A stretch of DNA of 64,000 nucleotides from Sistotremastrum niveocremeum HHB9708 (lineage: Eukaryota; Basidiomycota; Agaricomycetes; Sistotremastrales; Sistotremastraceae), in contig KV419406.1 in assembly GCA_001630475.1 (NCBI GenBank), forward strand, positions 360,991 to 424,990. Reading direction: 5' to 3'. Positions 22,680-34,764 of the stretch are shown piece after piece. Position 1 is the stretch's first letter. Each line of letters begins with the position of its first letter. The notes under the pieces were generated by a model. The model had not been told where the DNA came from and did no database searches. It saw nothing but the letters and a program-made list of their open reading frames with translations. The position numbers were made by a program, and so were the translations under genes.

Positions 22680-25600
22680 GCGCGCGCTTTTCGCCTTTCA
22701 TCCTCCTTGCCGGTCATCGGTGACCGAGTCCACGACTGAGCCCGATGATTGATGACCACTTTACGTCCACCACCTTCCTCGTCTCATGACTCATTTGCGA
22801 AATCCTCGACCTCATTACCAAAGCAACCTCATTATTGTGCCGCCATTGTATAAACCTCTCGCACTCAACCCCCATCCCAAACTCACCATGAAATCCCCTC
22901 ATCATAACACAATGATTTACACCCCGCCGCATTCAGTCGTCTTGTCAATGCTTTCTTCTCGTTTTCGGATTTTTGTCTCCGTGTCCCTCGTTCTTTTCTC
23001 AATTTATTCAGAGTCTCATCGCTTGTCTGCGTCGTTCGTAGTTTAGAATAATTCTCCCGGTGTTTAGTTCAATCACTCGTGTTTAGAGGAGCTGCCGGTT
23101 ATTATTAATATTGATCTCAGAACGTGCATGTACACTATTCGGAATAAAATCTCAACGATATCGCCTTCCTAGTACTCTCGAGTTTCTACCGTGTCGTTTG
23201 GATTCGTGGATTTACTGTGATTCATATGAGCAGGCCAACAAGTCTACAGTACGTACAAGCCTGACGTGACACAATGGTAAACAGACATCATACATCATGC
23301 ATCATGTGCGACTATCAGGCATCCGAGCCCTCTCACTGACTCTCAGCCGAAGAATTCCGAACTGGAATACAGCCCGGAGAAGACAGATCCATACGTTGAC
23401 ATATTCAAGACTTTCATCTGGCATTTGTCAAGTAGTCGATCGGTCTGCATGTATAGCCACCGGACGTGGGATCTGTGGCTTCCATTGACCATCTTTATGA
23501 TTGGCTAATTGATAATTCGTTGGGTATGTTGTCGATCTACAACGATGCACCAGAGGCTCGACCGACGCGATGAAATGTAGTCTTATTCGATGAGGATAGA
23601 GATTTGCTACAATGAGGAAAGAGGGACGGTCTTTATAATTGGGGGGGGAAAAGGGCCTGATTTATGTTCAGCAAAGAAAAGGATGTCGTTAAAGGGACTT
23701 ACAAATTCAAAGAATTGTCAGCGTTCCGATCTCATCAGAGAGACCACAACCACTCGCCAAGTACATTTGGGAAAGATAAAGGATGAAAGCATCTCACCCC
23801 CCACGATCTTGACACCCAGTCTCGAAAACCTGCGCAAAACAAAGCCGGAACCAAAGGGGGAGACGGGTGGTGGGAGAGAGGAAGAGAAGGTGGTTGCTCT
23901 GTACGACACCGCCGGCCCCATGCCATAGTCCAGGGGAGGGGAAAGTGTGTGGTAGACAGCGCTACTCAGTCTGGTCGTGGCCGGCGCTGACGCGACGTAA
24001 GAACCACAGTTACAGCCCAAAGGGCGGACCAGTCTCGAGTCGCCGATGCTCGAAGGCATCGGGCGAGGTGCGCGCACAGGCGCACGCAGGCGCACTCCTG
24101 TGAGGGGGCTGGGGAACGGGGGTCGTGGTTTGAGCAGAGCATGGGGAATCGCCGTCCAAAATCGACAGGAAGATATAGCAGACTCGGAGGGCGAGGGCAC
24201 AAACAAGCGCAAATATGGACCTACACTTCTCCGACGAGCGGAAGCAGAGTCGGCCGTTTCGGGTCACACCCTCTTCACTGTGTTCTTGACATCGCAAGGT
24301 TGGCTTCCACAATGGAATATTCGACTTTTCGATCGGAAACACAGGATTGGTCTCGTCACACGACTTCACAGTTGCGTCTGAGTCTGCAATCATCGGTCAA
24401 ACTGCTTGGTCCCTTTCATCTCGTATATGGCGCAGAACACTTCCGGAGTAGGATAAATGATTATGAAAGCAGCAATGAATCAACACAGCCTGTCTTATAG
24501 CAGTCCTGGCAGCATCTGACAAAAGAACTCAGGCGAAGAGCGGGAAAGTCGTCGAGTTCGACTGGTAATCTGGTCTGAATATAAGCCTCTATCAGGACCT
24601 GCTATAGCTTGGATCCATTGGAACGCTGGACAGCTTCCTAATCCAACTTCGATTCGCTCGTTGATTATCCCGAATACCCTTGACGATGTTTCCCAGAGAA
24701 ATCCCGTCTCTCAGCGTCTTCTTCCAGAAAATCGACATTGAAAATTTATATTCCAAACCAGCAATACTTCGATTTGACGCTGGCAATCCATTCCAATTCG
24801 CTGACTAGTCATTTACTCGCCTGACTTGTCCCCTTGAGGCCTACGACTTTGAATTCTCTTCATACAAACGGTTGTTTCCATGTAGGGATTTTGCAGGCTT
24901 CTTGTTCAAATCACCCTCCAACGGCTCTCAGAACACAGGTGCAAACAAATGCTCCTCGAGAGCCATAAATTCCGAGCAACAGGATTCGGAATTCCCCATG
25001 CCTTTCTCTCCGCCTCACACACTGCGCTCCCGCCGTTGTGTGTGCGTCCTCGTTGTCGTTCGCCTTGTGCGGGCGACTTCGTCAGCTGGTACTGTCTCAC
25101 GACCACCAAGCAGCCGGCGTACTTTTGCAGCCTTGTGCTGTAGAGCGCGCTCCGTGTCAGTGGATGGCACGGGCACCAGTTGTTGGAACGCTGCTCTACT
25201 CCTCCGGGGGTCCCCCTTGCTTTCGCTTTCGTTTCTCTTAATCTCTCGTTCCTTTAATTATTTCGTGGCGGGGAGATTGGCATCCTTCCTCAAGATTTGC
25301 CTCCCACTTTGCTTTATCCGCGAGCTTGAGTGGGAGGACTCCGATTCTTCGATAAGTCCCCTTCCTGTTTGCACTCACATAGGTTACTGATGAAACTTAC
25401 TGCAGGTGTCTCGCTCGTGAGTGGTAGCATACCTCAAAGATCATCGAAACTTATTTCGGCTTGGTGTCAGATAATCGGATTCATCACCATTCCTTTCGTC
25501 TATCGCCATCTTCGCGCCTGCTACCAATACACTTGTAAACAGTTACTGGCCCCAGTCCTTATCAATGAATATAAGACCTATGTTAGCTGTATACAGAACC

Positions 25601-25936
25601 CTCTTCAAGGTCCTCTTAGCTCCCGGGAATGCCGCGAAATTCTAGAGCGATGTGCATGTGCAGTCGCGGTCCTATGTTGGAACGAACAAGTGGTTCGTCC
25701 GGTTTTGGTCTGCTGTCGACACGTCCTCCGTACAATATCCATCATGTCGTTCGCCTCCTCCATTTTTCTCATTCATGCGGCCAGACTGCCTCTGATCGGA
25801 GTTGTAAATCAAAGCCCTGACCATTAGGCTGCAGTCAGACAACCCAGATTTTGACGACGCAAATCGATTGCGATAATATATAGTCACGAGCCCGAATACA
25901 GATACATATATACAAGTACAGCCAGAAGGGGATAAT
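22680..25936. other. Gene-poor stretch, 3.26 kb
   Basis: The largest gap in the left half. It begins with the 3' flank of the ABC gene. Open frames of up to 172 codons occur (24872-25390, 25330-25827) but have irregular composition, no recognisable motif and overlap rival frames, so I do not call them genes. A run of nine G occurs near 23641. I see no tRNA or terminal repeats. A lineage-specific gene with many introns could be missed. Confidence 0.4.
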
Positions 25937-26505
<569 letters not shown>

Positions 26506-27591
26506 TTTCCGATGTGAAGATGTGTTGTTGAACAAAGGGGCTGTAGCGCAACTGCTGGAGATAAACGAGCCCATTGACAGTGATTATATATTCTTTCACA
26601 AAATCAGAATAATAATAGATAGACGTCTCTTGAAGCAGCAGCTGCATATGCCTTGAAGATCATATGGACGATGGGGCCACGTGTTCGGTTTTCTGCAGTC
26701 GAACGTTGTCCAGAGAAAGAGGAGACCATATGCCAGCCTAGGGCTCCAAAGATTAAGAAGCATAGATAAGCTTCCTTTGCTTGTGGTCTCCGTCACCAAA
26801 GAAGGCAAATCAGCGGGTGCTCATGTGTGCCGGGTTCGCCGCTTGAACGGCATTGGTGTAGATCGACGGCATTACGACACTGCATTTGAAGGGCGAGAAC
26901 AGGCGTTCGTGAAGAACTTGTGCCAGCACCAAAAAGAAACCTCCGGCGTTGCCAGGACGGAGAAATTGAGCTGAGGAAGCAACTTTGATCGTCTACCGAG
27001 CTCGATCACGTGCAGTACGTCCGAAACCATGTGTGGGGGACGAACGAATGGCATTCGGTAGTACGGTCCTGTCAGGTCAACGTGAAGCAGAACGTGTGGC
27101 AGCTGGGTTTGTCCGACGTTTGGGAAGGGGCACTGATTGACTTGGATGGGGCGGTTGTCAGGTAACATGACCACCGTCGATGGCTCCTGTATGAAACCCT
27201 GCATGTTGCAATGCCATGAACGTGCAAGATATTAGGATGTCGAAGGTGCACCGTTGAGGATCTTTGCCTCCGATTCGCTCTGATTTCCAGAAAACGCCGC
27301 AGCTCTTGCCGCAGATGTACCCAGAGGCCGTTCGTCTATCCGCAAGAGAACGGAGAGGCCCCCGGCAAAAGTCCAGATGAAAGGCACACTTCCACAGAGC
27401 AGAAAGTCGTCCAGAAATCAGTCGTTCCTTGGAGATTGTCCTCGAGGAATCGTCGAGTAGAGCCTTGCTCGAGCTGCCAGGCCAACAGGATGAGGTCGCT
27501 GAGGCAGATTCGAGCGGCGCTTAAATTGATCTCCGATTTGGGCGAAGCTCTTCCAACCGTTGTTCGCTGAAGTCGCCGCTCTCTAGCTCAA
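26506..27591. other. Intergenic, 1.09 kb, divergent promoters
   Basis: Lies between the minus-strand RNase gene and the plus-strand VAP gene, so it should hold both promoters. Open frames of up to 110 codons show no family features. Confidence 0.5.
26584..26590 (-). promoter_or_regulatory. TATA box of the RNase gene
   Basis: TATATAA on the minus strand, about 80 bp upstream of the RNase start codon; strong match and suitable spacing. Confidence 0.5.
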
Positions 27592-28901
27592 ATGTCTGTC
27601 GCTCTTTCACCAGCTAGTGCCTTGGGATTCAATAGTGCGTAATACGAGGCTCTTGGGAGGAGTTATAGCCTGACTGAACCACAGGACCGCTCACGCAGCT
27701 TGTAAAGCGCATCCTGACCGTTACCAACAAAAATGCGCATCCAGTAGCGTTCAAAGTCAAAACCACTGCCCCTAAAGTGAGCAATAAGCCGTCAAGGATA
27801 TTTGTAGAGTCGCTGAGCTCCCAACCAGCTTTATTGCGTCCGTCCGAACTCCGGGAGAATCGAGCCAGGCGAGAGTGTTGATGTTCAAGGTGAGATACAT
27901 CCGTCTGCATTTCGGAAGCATGCAAATAACCAATGTTCTTTAGTCCTTCTCCAGGCAATGAAGGAGGAGCCTCCTCTGAACGCGAAATGCAAGGACAAGT
28001 TCTTGATCCAGAGCATGATAATTGCACCTCACAAGGAAAACATCCCGTTGCACGACTTGGTACGCGGCCTGACGTCATCTCGATGTTCCTTATCTCACTC
28101 GTCTTAGTGGAATCTAGAAGAAGGAGACAACACTGAGATCCATCAACAGAAAGTGAAAGTCGTCTATTTGCCTCCGGTAGGCGAGACGGTGGAGGAAAGT
28201 GACGAGTACGCCCAGCCGAATGAGTCTACTATGAGGAGTTTCGGAGAATCTGTGAGCCTCCCAACCTTCCTTTTTGTTTGATCGAAGCCAATCTCCTTGT
28301 CTAGCAACGATGGGGAGTGGCCGAAGACGTACCCCCGCCCGCAAATGGATCGTCAAGAAGCATACCCCCAGTATTCGACACATCGGCGGACATCCCACCT
28401 CCTGTAGACCGCGGCGCTTCCCCAGCATTTTTCGCCGCTGACGAAGACCACCACGAGCCACAGCCTATCCCTGCATTCACACCTCCATCCCCACGACCGC
28501 CTGTCGTTCAACCTGTACCTCCCGAAACGCCTGGCGTCGGGATGGTAAATGTCAATGTGCACACACCACCTGTTCGGGTGCCCAGCCCTGCTCCTCGCGT
28601 CCCATCTCCGGCTCCTGTTGTCAACGCCCCGAATGACGAGTTGTTAGACAAATTCAACGAAGCTCAGGCAGAAATTCAACGCCTACGAGCCGTTTTGGCC
28701 GCGATCCCCGCACCTTCACCCGACATCAGAAGACGAACAAAAGCTCTTTCGGACGATGGAGCCTCGACTGTTATGCCAGATGATGAGCTCGTTGATGTGA
28801 GACGCTCAGGAAGCCCGTTGAATGACCCATTAGGCGTGCCTCCGCAGGTCGTGGCCATCATCGCACTCGCCGTCTTTACTTTGACTTATCTGTTCTTTTG
28901 A
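27592..28901 (+). CDS. SCS2: VAP/Scs2 orthologue, ER membrane contact-site protein
   Basis: Exons 27592-27634, 27685-27776, 27829-27889, 27944-28059, 28108-28251 and 28305-28901 close to 350 residues. The MSP domain (residues 1-130) is canonical: LTVTNKNAHPVAFKVKTTAP, then LYCVRPNSGRIEPGESVDV, then CKDKFLIQSMIIAP and an exon starting with W. The KTTAPK and VRPN residues that bind FFAT motifs are all present. A Pro-rich linker, a short coiled coil (LLDKFNEAQAEIQRLRAVL, about 252-272) and a C-terminal tail anchor VVAIIALAVFTLTYLFF follow, the full VAP layout. It anchors lipid-transfer proteins and tethers ER to the plasma membrane. This is probably the ancestral copy of the three MSP genes here. 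Confidence 0.93.
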
Positions 28902-29967
28902 TCGCTGGCACGGTCACACATACACTCCTTTCGGTCTCTGATATTTTGACGAGTCCCTTTATTCCTTTCTTTCTTGTGACATACGTATGTTTTAAGGCCC
29001 ACTTTACGACTCGACGATTTCCTCTACTCTTTTCCCTTCTTTCTGTCGTATGCTATACTGGTAGTAAATGCGTACAAGTAACTGACATACCATTTTCTTA
29101 TTCTTGATTAGTGTTATCTCGTGAGACTAGACGCAGATCGCTGCTATTTTGAAATTGCTATACTGAAATGGATTATGAACCTGACCGATTGGGTTAGGTT
29201 TCAGGGGACAAGCGCTAAGGCAACTCAGTCCCGCCACCACCATCATCGGATCTACTAGGACTGGACATCTAGGCGACGAAATAATCATGGCTGGGCCGAC
29301 ATTTGAAAGCATGCTATGGGCTCGATACTGAGGCTTGAACACTGGATCTGTGGCTGTCCCAGCCGCCATATGGCCTGTCATTGGCCGTAGCTCGACCATA
29401 GGTTGCGTCAGTGGTCGCGTGCCCCCATGCAGATGCAGGCAGGTTACCTCAGCCGCCGTCAGCGCGGAAGAAGTCGAGGATATTCCTGTAGCTGCTACTG
29501 TCGACTTTTCTCTGCTAGTTTTCTAGAGGTCTATTCGTTGCGTTCATTTGCACCTGCATTGAACTGTCCGAGATATACCTATTCAAGCGAATTACCTTTC
29601 AAGTTGTTGGCTCGACCGTCCATCTCCGCCGGGCTATTGATAAAGTGCATTGCATGTACCAACACTCCTCTGGATGCTCCCGGGAGAGCTGTGCATCTAA
29701 TCAATGTGTCAGGGTCTAGTAATAAAGACCAGCACAGAACGCACATCATTGACACAAATTCATAAATGGGTTCACCTCGTTCCCGTCCGTGCCTCTCCCT
29801 CGCCCAATCTTCGTGGGCATCGCCCGAACCTCGCTGTTCACCTTCTTCTCTCCCACTCTCCCGCCGTCAAACCTGCTGGAAATTGTGTCTTGTTTGCGGC
29901 GTCAAGTGCTCTAAATCTTGCCCATCAGTGCCAGTTCTCCTCATCTGAAACTTGGATCTACGCTACA
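28902..29967. other. Intergenic, 1.07 kb
   Basis: Separates two MSP-domain genes in the same orientation. Pyrimidine-rich 3' flank at 28910-29050; no gene or repeat recognised in the rest. Confidence 0.5.
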
Positions 29968-31172
29968 ATGTCGGGCAGCGTTGTGGTATCTCCTGCTTCC
30001 GGGTTGAACTTCGTTCGTGATGGACCGTCGACGTTGACGGTTACCATTCGGAACAAGAATATAGAGGCAGTTGCTTTCAAAATACAGACTTCGGCTCAAA
30101 GCGTTGGTGTCTCCTTGCCATCGTTACTGAATGTACTCACTGCGCATTAGTCTTATTACGTCCGTCCAAATAAGGGCATCCTCGAACCCAAGCGGTCTAT
30201 CGACGTGTCCGGTACGTTTGCCACCCTCAAGTAGAAATTCCGTCAACTAATTGTCAATGACGTGCAGTAACATTCCATGGATCGACTCAGTCACCCGCAG
30301 CAGACGGACGTGAAGATAGATTTGCAGTGCTTAGTATGCTCATAACGCCAGACAAGGAAAACATAGCTCTCGACGACCTCGTAAGTCTCATGAATTTCCC
30401 AGTCTACTAAACTCATGAGTGCTCACACTGATGCTATCAAGTGGCACGTATATCCAACTCAAATTCGTCGAAGGCTTTTCGTCTCGACCTACTACACGTA
30501 TGGCCACGAGCGGGGCAAAGATTCAGCCATGAAGAAGGAAAAGCAGGAGCGAGTGCGGAGAATAATTGCGAACCCTGTAAGAGTCCCTTAAATTCATCAT
30601 TTGGACATTTCTGATAGTTTTCCTCTTTTCATCAGAGTGATACTCGTTCGAGTCGCGACACCACTGATTCACGAATGCACACTGCAGAGCAACCGCCCAG
30701 TCTTCCAGTAGAGCCTCCGAACAATGATGTCACCCCTTCACTCATTCCAATGCATAACATCACCAGTGACAGCCTCCGCTCTTTGGACAGTCGTACGCCT
30801 GCACCGCCATACGAAGCTGTGTACAACGATGATATTCTCAATGAGCCCTCCAGCCCGGCACCCCATTATAGTCCCCCCTTAGTATCCGTTGAACCGCGTC
30901 GCGCTAGTGTCAGTGGGGATGGCCTATCTCCAAGCATTCGTCCTCTTCCCCCAGTCCCCGTTAGAAGATCTTCGTATCCACCTCGTAGCACTTCACCAAA
31001 CACTGAAGCACTGATAACGGAATTGGTCACGGTCTTTGACGAAACATTTGCGAATATTCAAAGATTGAAATTTGTTTTGGATTCCATTCCGTCTTCACTC
31101 TTGGATAGCAGGCCCTATTTGAGGCCCTACGTTGCTCGAGCGCAGGGTAGGGTCTCAGAAGCTCGTGTCTGA
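29968..31172 (+). CDS. MSP-domain protein without membrane anchor (VAP paralogue)
   Basis: Exons 29968-30102, 30151-30211, 30268-30380, 30442-30576 and 30636-31172 close to 326 residues. The MSP domain is clear: VSPASGLNFVRDGPSTLTV, FKIQTSAQS, SYYVRPNKGILEPKRSIDV, then DRFAVLSMLITPDKENIALD and an exon opening with W. In place of KTTAPK it has QTSAQS, so FFAT recognition may be altered. The rest is Pro/Ser-rich with a short helix (LVTVFDETFANIQRLKFVLD) where the canonical gene has its coiled coil, but it stops without a transmembrane tail. A soluble MSP protein could compete with or redirect VAP partners. It lies 1.07 kb downstream of the canonical VAP, and four intron positions correspond, so tandem duplication is the simplest origin. 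Confidence 0.85.
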
Positions 31173-31929
31173 TATTCACTTCATCCACGCCGTGTCATTG
31201 ATGCTACCACACGATGAACAGCTTGCCTTGGAAACGCGTCTTCACGAGCTTCATGTTCCCTCGATTCCTCATTATCATTATTCTTTCCCGGACTTTATGG
31301 CTCTTTTCTGTTATTCGACATGTCACTGGTGACTTGACAATTTATATGGTAGACGCGGGTTGATCTTTCGTCCGTCCGTTATTCGTTTCTGTCAGAAAGG
31401 CTCTTAGGATCAGACGAATTCGCCGTTGCATTAATTTGTACAGACCTTTATTGTTGTATTTGATGCTGTGTTCACTAGTATAGTTTTCACTTCTCGAAAC
31501 CATGATGTTTACACCACCTTCAAGAACATATTCTCGTGGGTGCTTGCCACAGATGCACCCGGGGAAATCCGCCTGCTGATCTTGGCCTTCACTGAACTCT
31601 ATGCGCTAGGTTTGCACCCATTGATTGTCGCCACTCTTTGAGAACTAACATGACGGCTAGGCTCTCGTATCTCAATGTATAGCGAATCTATTAAGCGTAA
31701 GGCTATTCTTGGAATTGGGGAGTCGTGCGAAGCATGCCAACCACGTCTCGACGCGAGTCACGAGTTTGTAGGCGTTGTGTACAATCTTCTTAAGTAACGC
31801 CTCAAATCTCACCCTTTTGTTTGTTTGAAAGGAATAGGAGATGGGGCGTTCTGTAGTAGAGCGTGACTCCTTCCTTCTCGCATTCACTATCAACAACTCT
31901 CCGCCCGTCATCTCTTTGGAAAGTCCACA
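31173..31929. other. Intergenic, 757 bp
   Basis: 3' flank of the anchorless MSP gene and promoter of the JmjC gene. No additional feature recognised. Confidence 0.5.
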
Positions 31930-34206
31930 ATGTTCGACAAAACTAGTTCTACGAGCGTGGCTTCGACTGGCGATGCTATGGATATCTGCCCAAACGTGTC
32001 AAGGAAAGAGATCTCAACCACTTCCTTGGACACACCATACGCCTCCATGGTTAAGACCACCGACAGGGCGCAATCTCAGGCTGAGGCTGCATTCCCCGAT
32101 TACTTGAATTGCATTCTTTCTTTGGGACCAAATTTCCTGCCTGTGGATCGCGTCCGCTTCAGAAGGGGCATTCCCTCTGGAATCTCTGTCAAAACGCTCC
32201 ATGCGGAGCGTTCGGGCGTTCCACTCGTTCTTGAGGGCGTCCACGAGGAAACCGAATGGGAAGCAGATGTCTTTTGCGTGCAGGAGCTACTGCGAGACCA
32301 AGGAAAAACTCGTACGTTGCAATGCTGAGGATTTCATCCCTTGCTGATAACAACGCTGTCTATCCTTCACAGCCGTGGAGACTCAACTGAATGAAACACA
32401 CAAGATAACGACGGCAAGGGGGTGGCTCACCGAATGTGCATACTGCGCGACAGCTGGATGTCCCTTGCGACAAGGTTGAGTCCATTCTTCAACTATGCTT
32501 CTCGTATCCTCAATCTTCGTTACCAGACACTCTGAATATTACATGCCCATCCCGATGGCGCGAATGGTTGGGTTCGGATGCATTGCCGCAAGAGATTATT
32601 CCTTGCGGTCCCAATGATTTACTGGACTGTGTTCCTTCACAGGTAATTTCTAGCGTTCGTTGACCATTCCGGCTCAACCCTCATTATCTCGACTGTAGTT
32701 TCTATCTATAGCCCCAACATGCGACATCAGACTCGGCAATTCTGTTTCCTACATGGATCGTTCTGTCACAGTCCAACACCATCTCATGGTTTCCTCGGAA
32801 CCCAGGGCTTCGATTATCTGGATCATCGTTCCGGTCTCCTCGGCGGATTCTCTCGTGCAGTATTGTCGATTGAAAGGCGAAGAGCTTGATCTCGGAAAAA
32901 CTCGCGTATCAATCGAAGATTTGGTCCACGCGAAATGTCAGGTTTACGTTACGGAGCAAAAGTTTGGCGACCTTCTCCTTGTACCCCCGAACTGCTTCCA
33001 TCAAGCACTCAATACTAACGGAATGACAATTAACATCGTGTGGTCGCGGATGACTATTGCTGGCATCAAATTCTCTCTTCATAGTCAACTGGACATTTAC
33101 CGCCGGTAAGACGTTCTTGGAGCTTCATTCATGTTCTTGACATGCTTGTTAGAGTCTGTCGTCCTGACTCACTTCGGATCAAGATTGTGACCTTTTTTGC
33201 CACGGAAACATTGGCTGCAAAACTGTCTGCACCGGAGTCGGCCTTCTATATGGAGGAGAAGGACGAGTTGGCCCTCCTCTTGACCTTCTTGAAAGAAGTT
33301 CTAGTGGAGGAGTGGTCTTCTGAGTGTCAGAAAACGCCATGTGCTGGCCTTCCCTGGCTGTTCAACCATGGTGGTGGCGTAATTGGGCTGGCTGAATCAG
33401 CCAGCTGCCTTTATGACTGCTCCTTCTGTGGTGCTTCCATCTTTCAGTCTTTCTTCCAATGCACTGGTGGCTGTATCTTGCCCAGCAAAAGAAATACTCT
33501 TCCTCTTTTTTGTATTGGGTGTGTTGCAGAGGGGAGGTCCTGCAAATGTGGACAATTGATGCCAATGCAATGCTGCAACTTTCAAGAACTCTTGAATGTG
33601 TACAATCTGGCAGCTTCTTATCTGGACATTTTGCCAATCAATGATATGTAGGCACTGTTTTCAGTAATGTTGACTGATCTGATCTATATCCAAAGGGAAT
33701 TATCTGTCTCCAATCACTTGCATATCTTTACTGCAGCATGCAAGTTGATCTCTGCACCCAGGACACTTCATAACAGTTGTGGGATAAAGCGCAAACATGC
33801 TCATCATGCTCCCAATGAATTGATTGCCTGCCCTAGTTGCCACTGGGGAGCTTGCTTCAACCATCTTTTGGACATTGGAGTTCATTCAGCAGAAGCTATC
33901 TTGAGGACAACAAACTTGACTGGTGGAATAGAGTGGCATAAATTCCATTGCAAACATGGGGATACATCCAGATTCAGATACCAGTTGGCAATGCAGACAA
34001 ATCCTGCTTGTCTTGAAGATCATATTCCAGAAGTCAGGCTTTGCATAATAGGGTCAAGGTATCAGGGTTGCAAACAAGAGGCCAGGCATGAAGGATTGAA
34101 GCCAGGGTTTTATGATAATCCTGACCCCAAATTTGTGGGTCTTCTCTTTCCTATTTCTGCACAACTCACTGAGTTCTTTTTCATCAGTTCAAGACATTCC
34201 CAATGA
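31930..34206 (+). CDS. JmjC-domain protein with C-terminal cysteine-rich module
   Basis: Proposed exons are 31930-32311, 32373 to about 32642 (internal border uncertain), 32699-33105, 33153-33647 and 33696-34206. The third exon is a JmjC fold: APTCDIRLGNSVSY, RASIIWIIVPVSSADSL, and the hallmark FGDLLLVPPNCFHQALNTNG followed by INIVWSR. Canonical JmjC enzymes are Fe(II)/2-oxoglutarate demethylases. The distal His is present (CFHQAL), but where HxD/E should stand there is QHHLMVSS with no obvious acidic partner, so catalysis is doubtful. After it come two Cys-rich blocks: CSFCGASIFQSFFQCTGGC with FCIGCVAEGRSCKCG, and CPSCHWGACFNHLL, resembling zinc-binding fingers. The reading frame between 32373 and 32440 does not close with an obvious intron. 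From about 33380 the DNA has almost no CpG, unlike the 5' half. Confidence 0.72.
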
Positions 34207-34631
34207 AAATAACCAAGCATTGACTCGCTTCAGAAAAAATTAGGCCAGGTTTTATAGCCTAAATAGCATAAATAGCCTATTTTTTTGGCTATTTTTCTGC
34301 TAAATAGCTGAAAAATAGCAGGAAATAGCAGAAATAGCAGCTAATTTTTTCTGAAGCGGAGGATGCTTCATAACTTACAATAAATGTGTAAAACTTGCAA
34401 AGATGCTTTGTACTACAAATATTCTGCTTAAATGTCATTTCTTGCAATAAAAGCCTTCAGCTTGCTATAAGAATAGGAACATAGGTTGCATGGCAGCATT
34501 CCACTATGAAGTACCTTACTTGCCACCACTCCAATCAGCAGCAAAGTTTGCCTTCTGATGCCCTGAAAAAAATGGTACAAGGTCCAAACTTCTCTCCCTG
34601 TCTAGAAAATTCATTTCCCCTGAGAAAAAAG
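33379..34631. other. CpG-depleted tract
   Basis: Over about 1.25 kb I can find only one CpG (in AAAGCGCAAA near 33790) besides the two in the ends of the small inverted-repeat element at 34226-34358. TpG and CpA are plentiful. Flanking DNA on both sides is CpG-rich. The tract begins inside the JmjC gene and ends just before the tRNA gene. Confidence 0.9.
34226..34358. mobile_element. MITE-like inverted-repeat element, 133 bp
   Basis: Perfect 18 bp terminal inverted repeats (CGCTTCAGAAAAAATTAG and its complement) enclose an AT-rich core built of AAATAGC-like units in both orientations. No coding capacity. No clear target-site duplication is visible. It sits 20 bp downstream of the JmjC stop codon and its terminal CpGs stand out in a CpG-free tract. 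Confidence 0.8.
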
Positions 34632-34647
34632 CGAAAATTAAACTTCG

Positions 34648-34651
34648 AAAA
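34648..34651 (-). terminator. Pol III terminator of the tRNA gene
   Basis: TTTT on the minus strand starting 5 nt past the tRNA 3' end; a longer TTTTTT follows about 20 nt further. Confidence 0.6.
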
Positions 34652-34655
34652 GGAA

Positions 34656-34764
34656 TGATTGAGCTGAGAATTGAACTCAGAACCTTCTGTGTACATGCGG
34701 AGTTCGAATCGGAGTTCAAACTATCCGTGTTAGACAGAAATCATAACCGCTAGACCACTCAACC
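34656..34764 (-). tRNA. tRNA-Val (anticodon AAC) with a 36-nt intron
   Basis: Read on the minus strand, the gene folds fully. The acceptor stem is GGTTGAG with CTCAATC and discriminator A, and includes one G-U pair. The D arm starts TGGTCTAGCGG and matches the A box. The anticodon stem TCTGT pairs with ACAGA around loop C-T-AAC-A-C. The T arm is CTGAG-TTCAATT-CTCAG and matches the B box. A 36-nt insert sits between positions 37 and 38, the standard place for tRNA introns removed by the Sen endonuclease. AAC, read as IAC, decodes GTT, GTC and GTA. A Pol III T-run follows. Confidence 0.92.

Noticed and set aside
24872-25827. Open frames of 172 and 165 codons on the plus strand
   Set aside because: They overlap in different frames, have no recognisable family motif and show no codon pattern like neighbouring genes.
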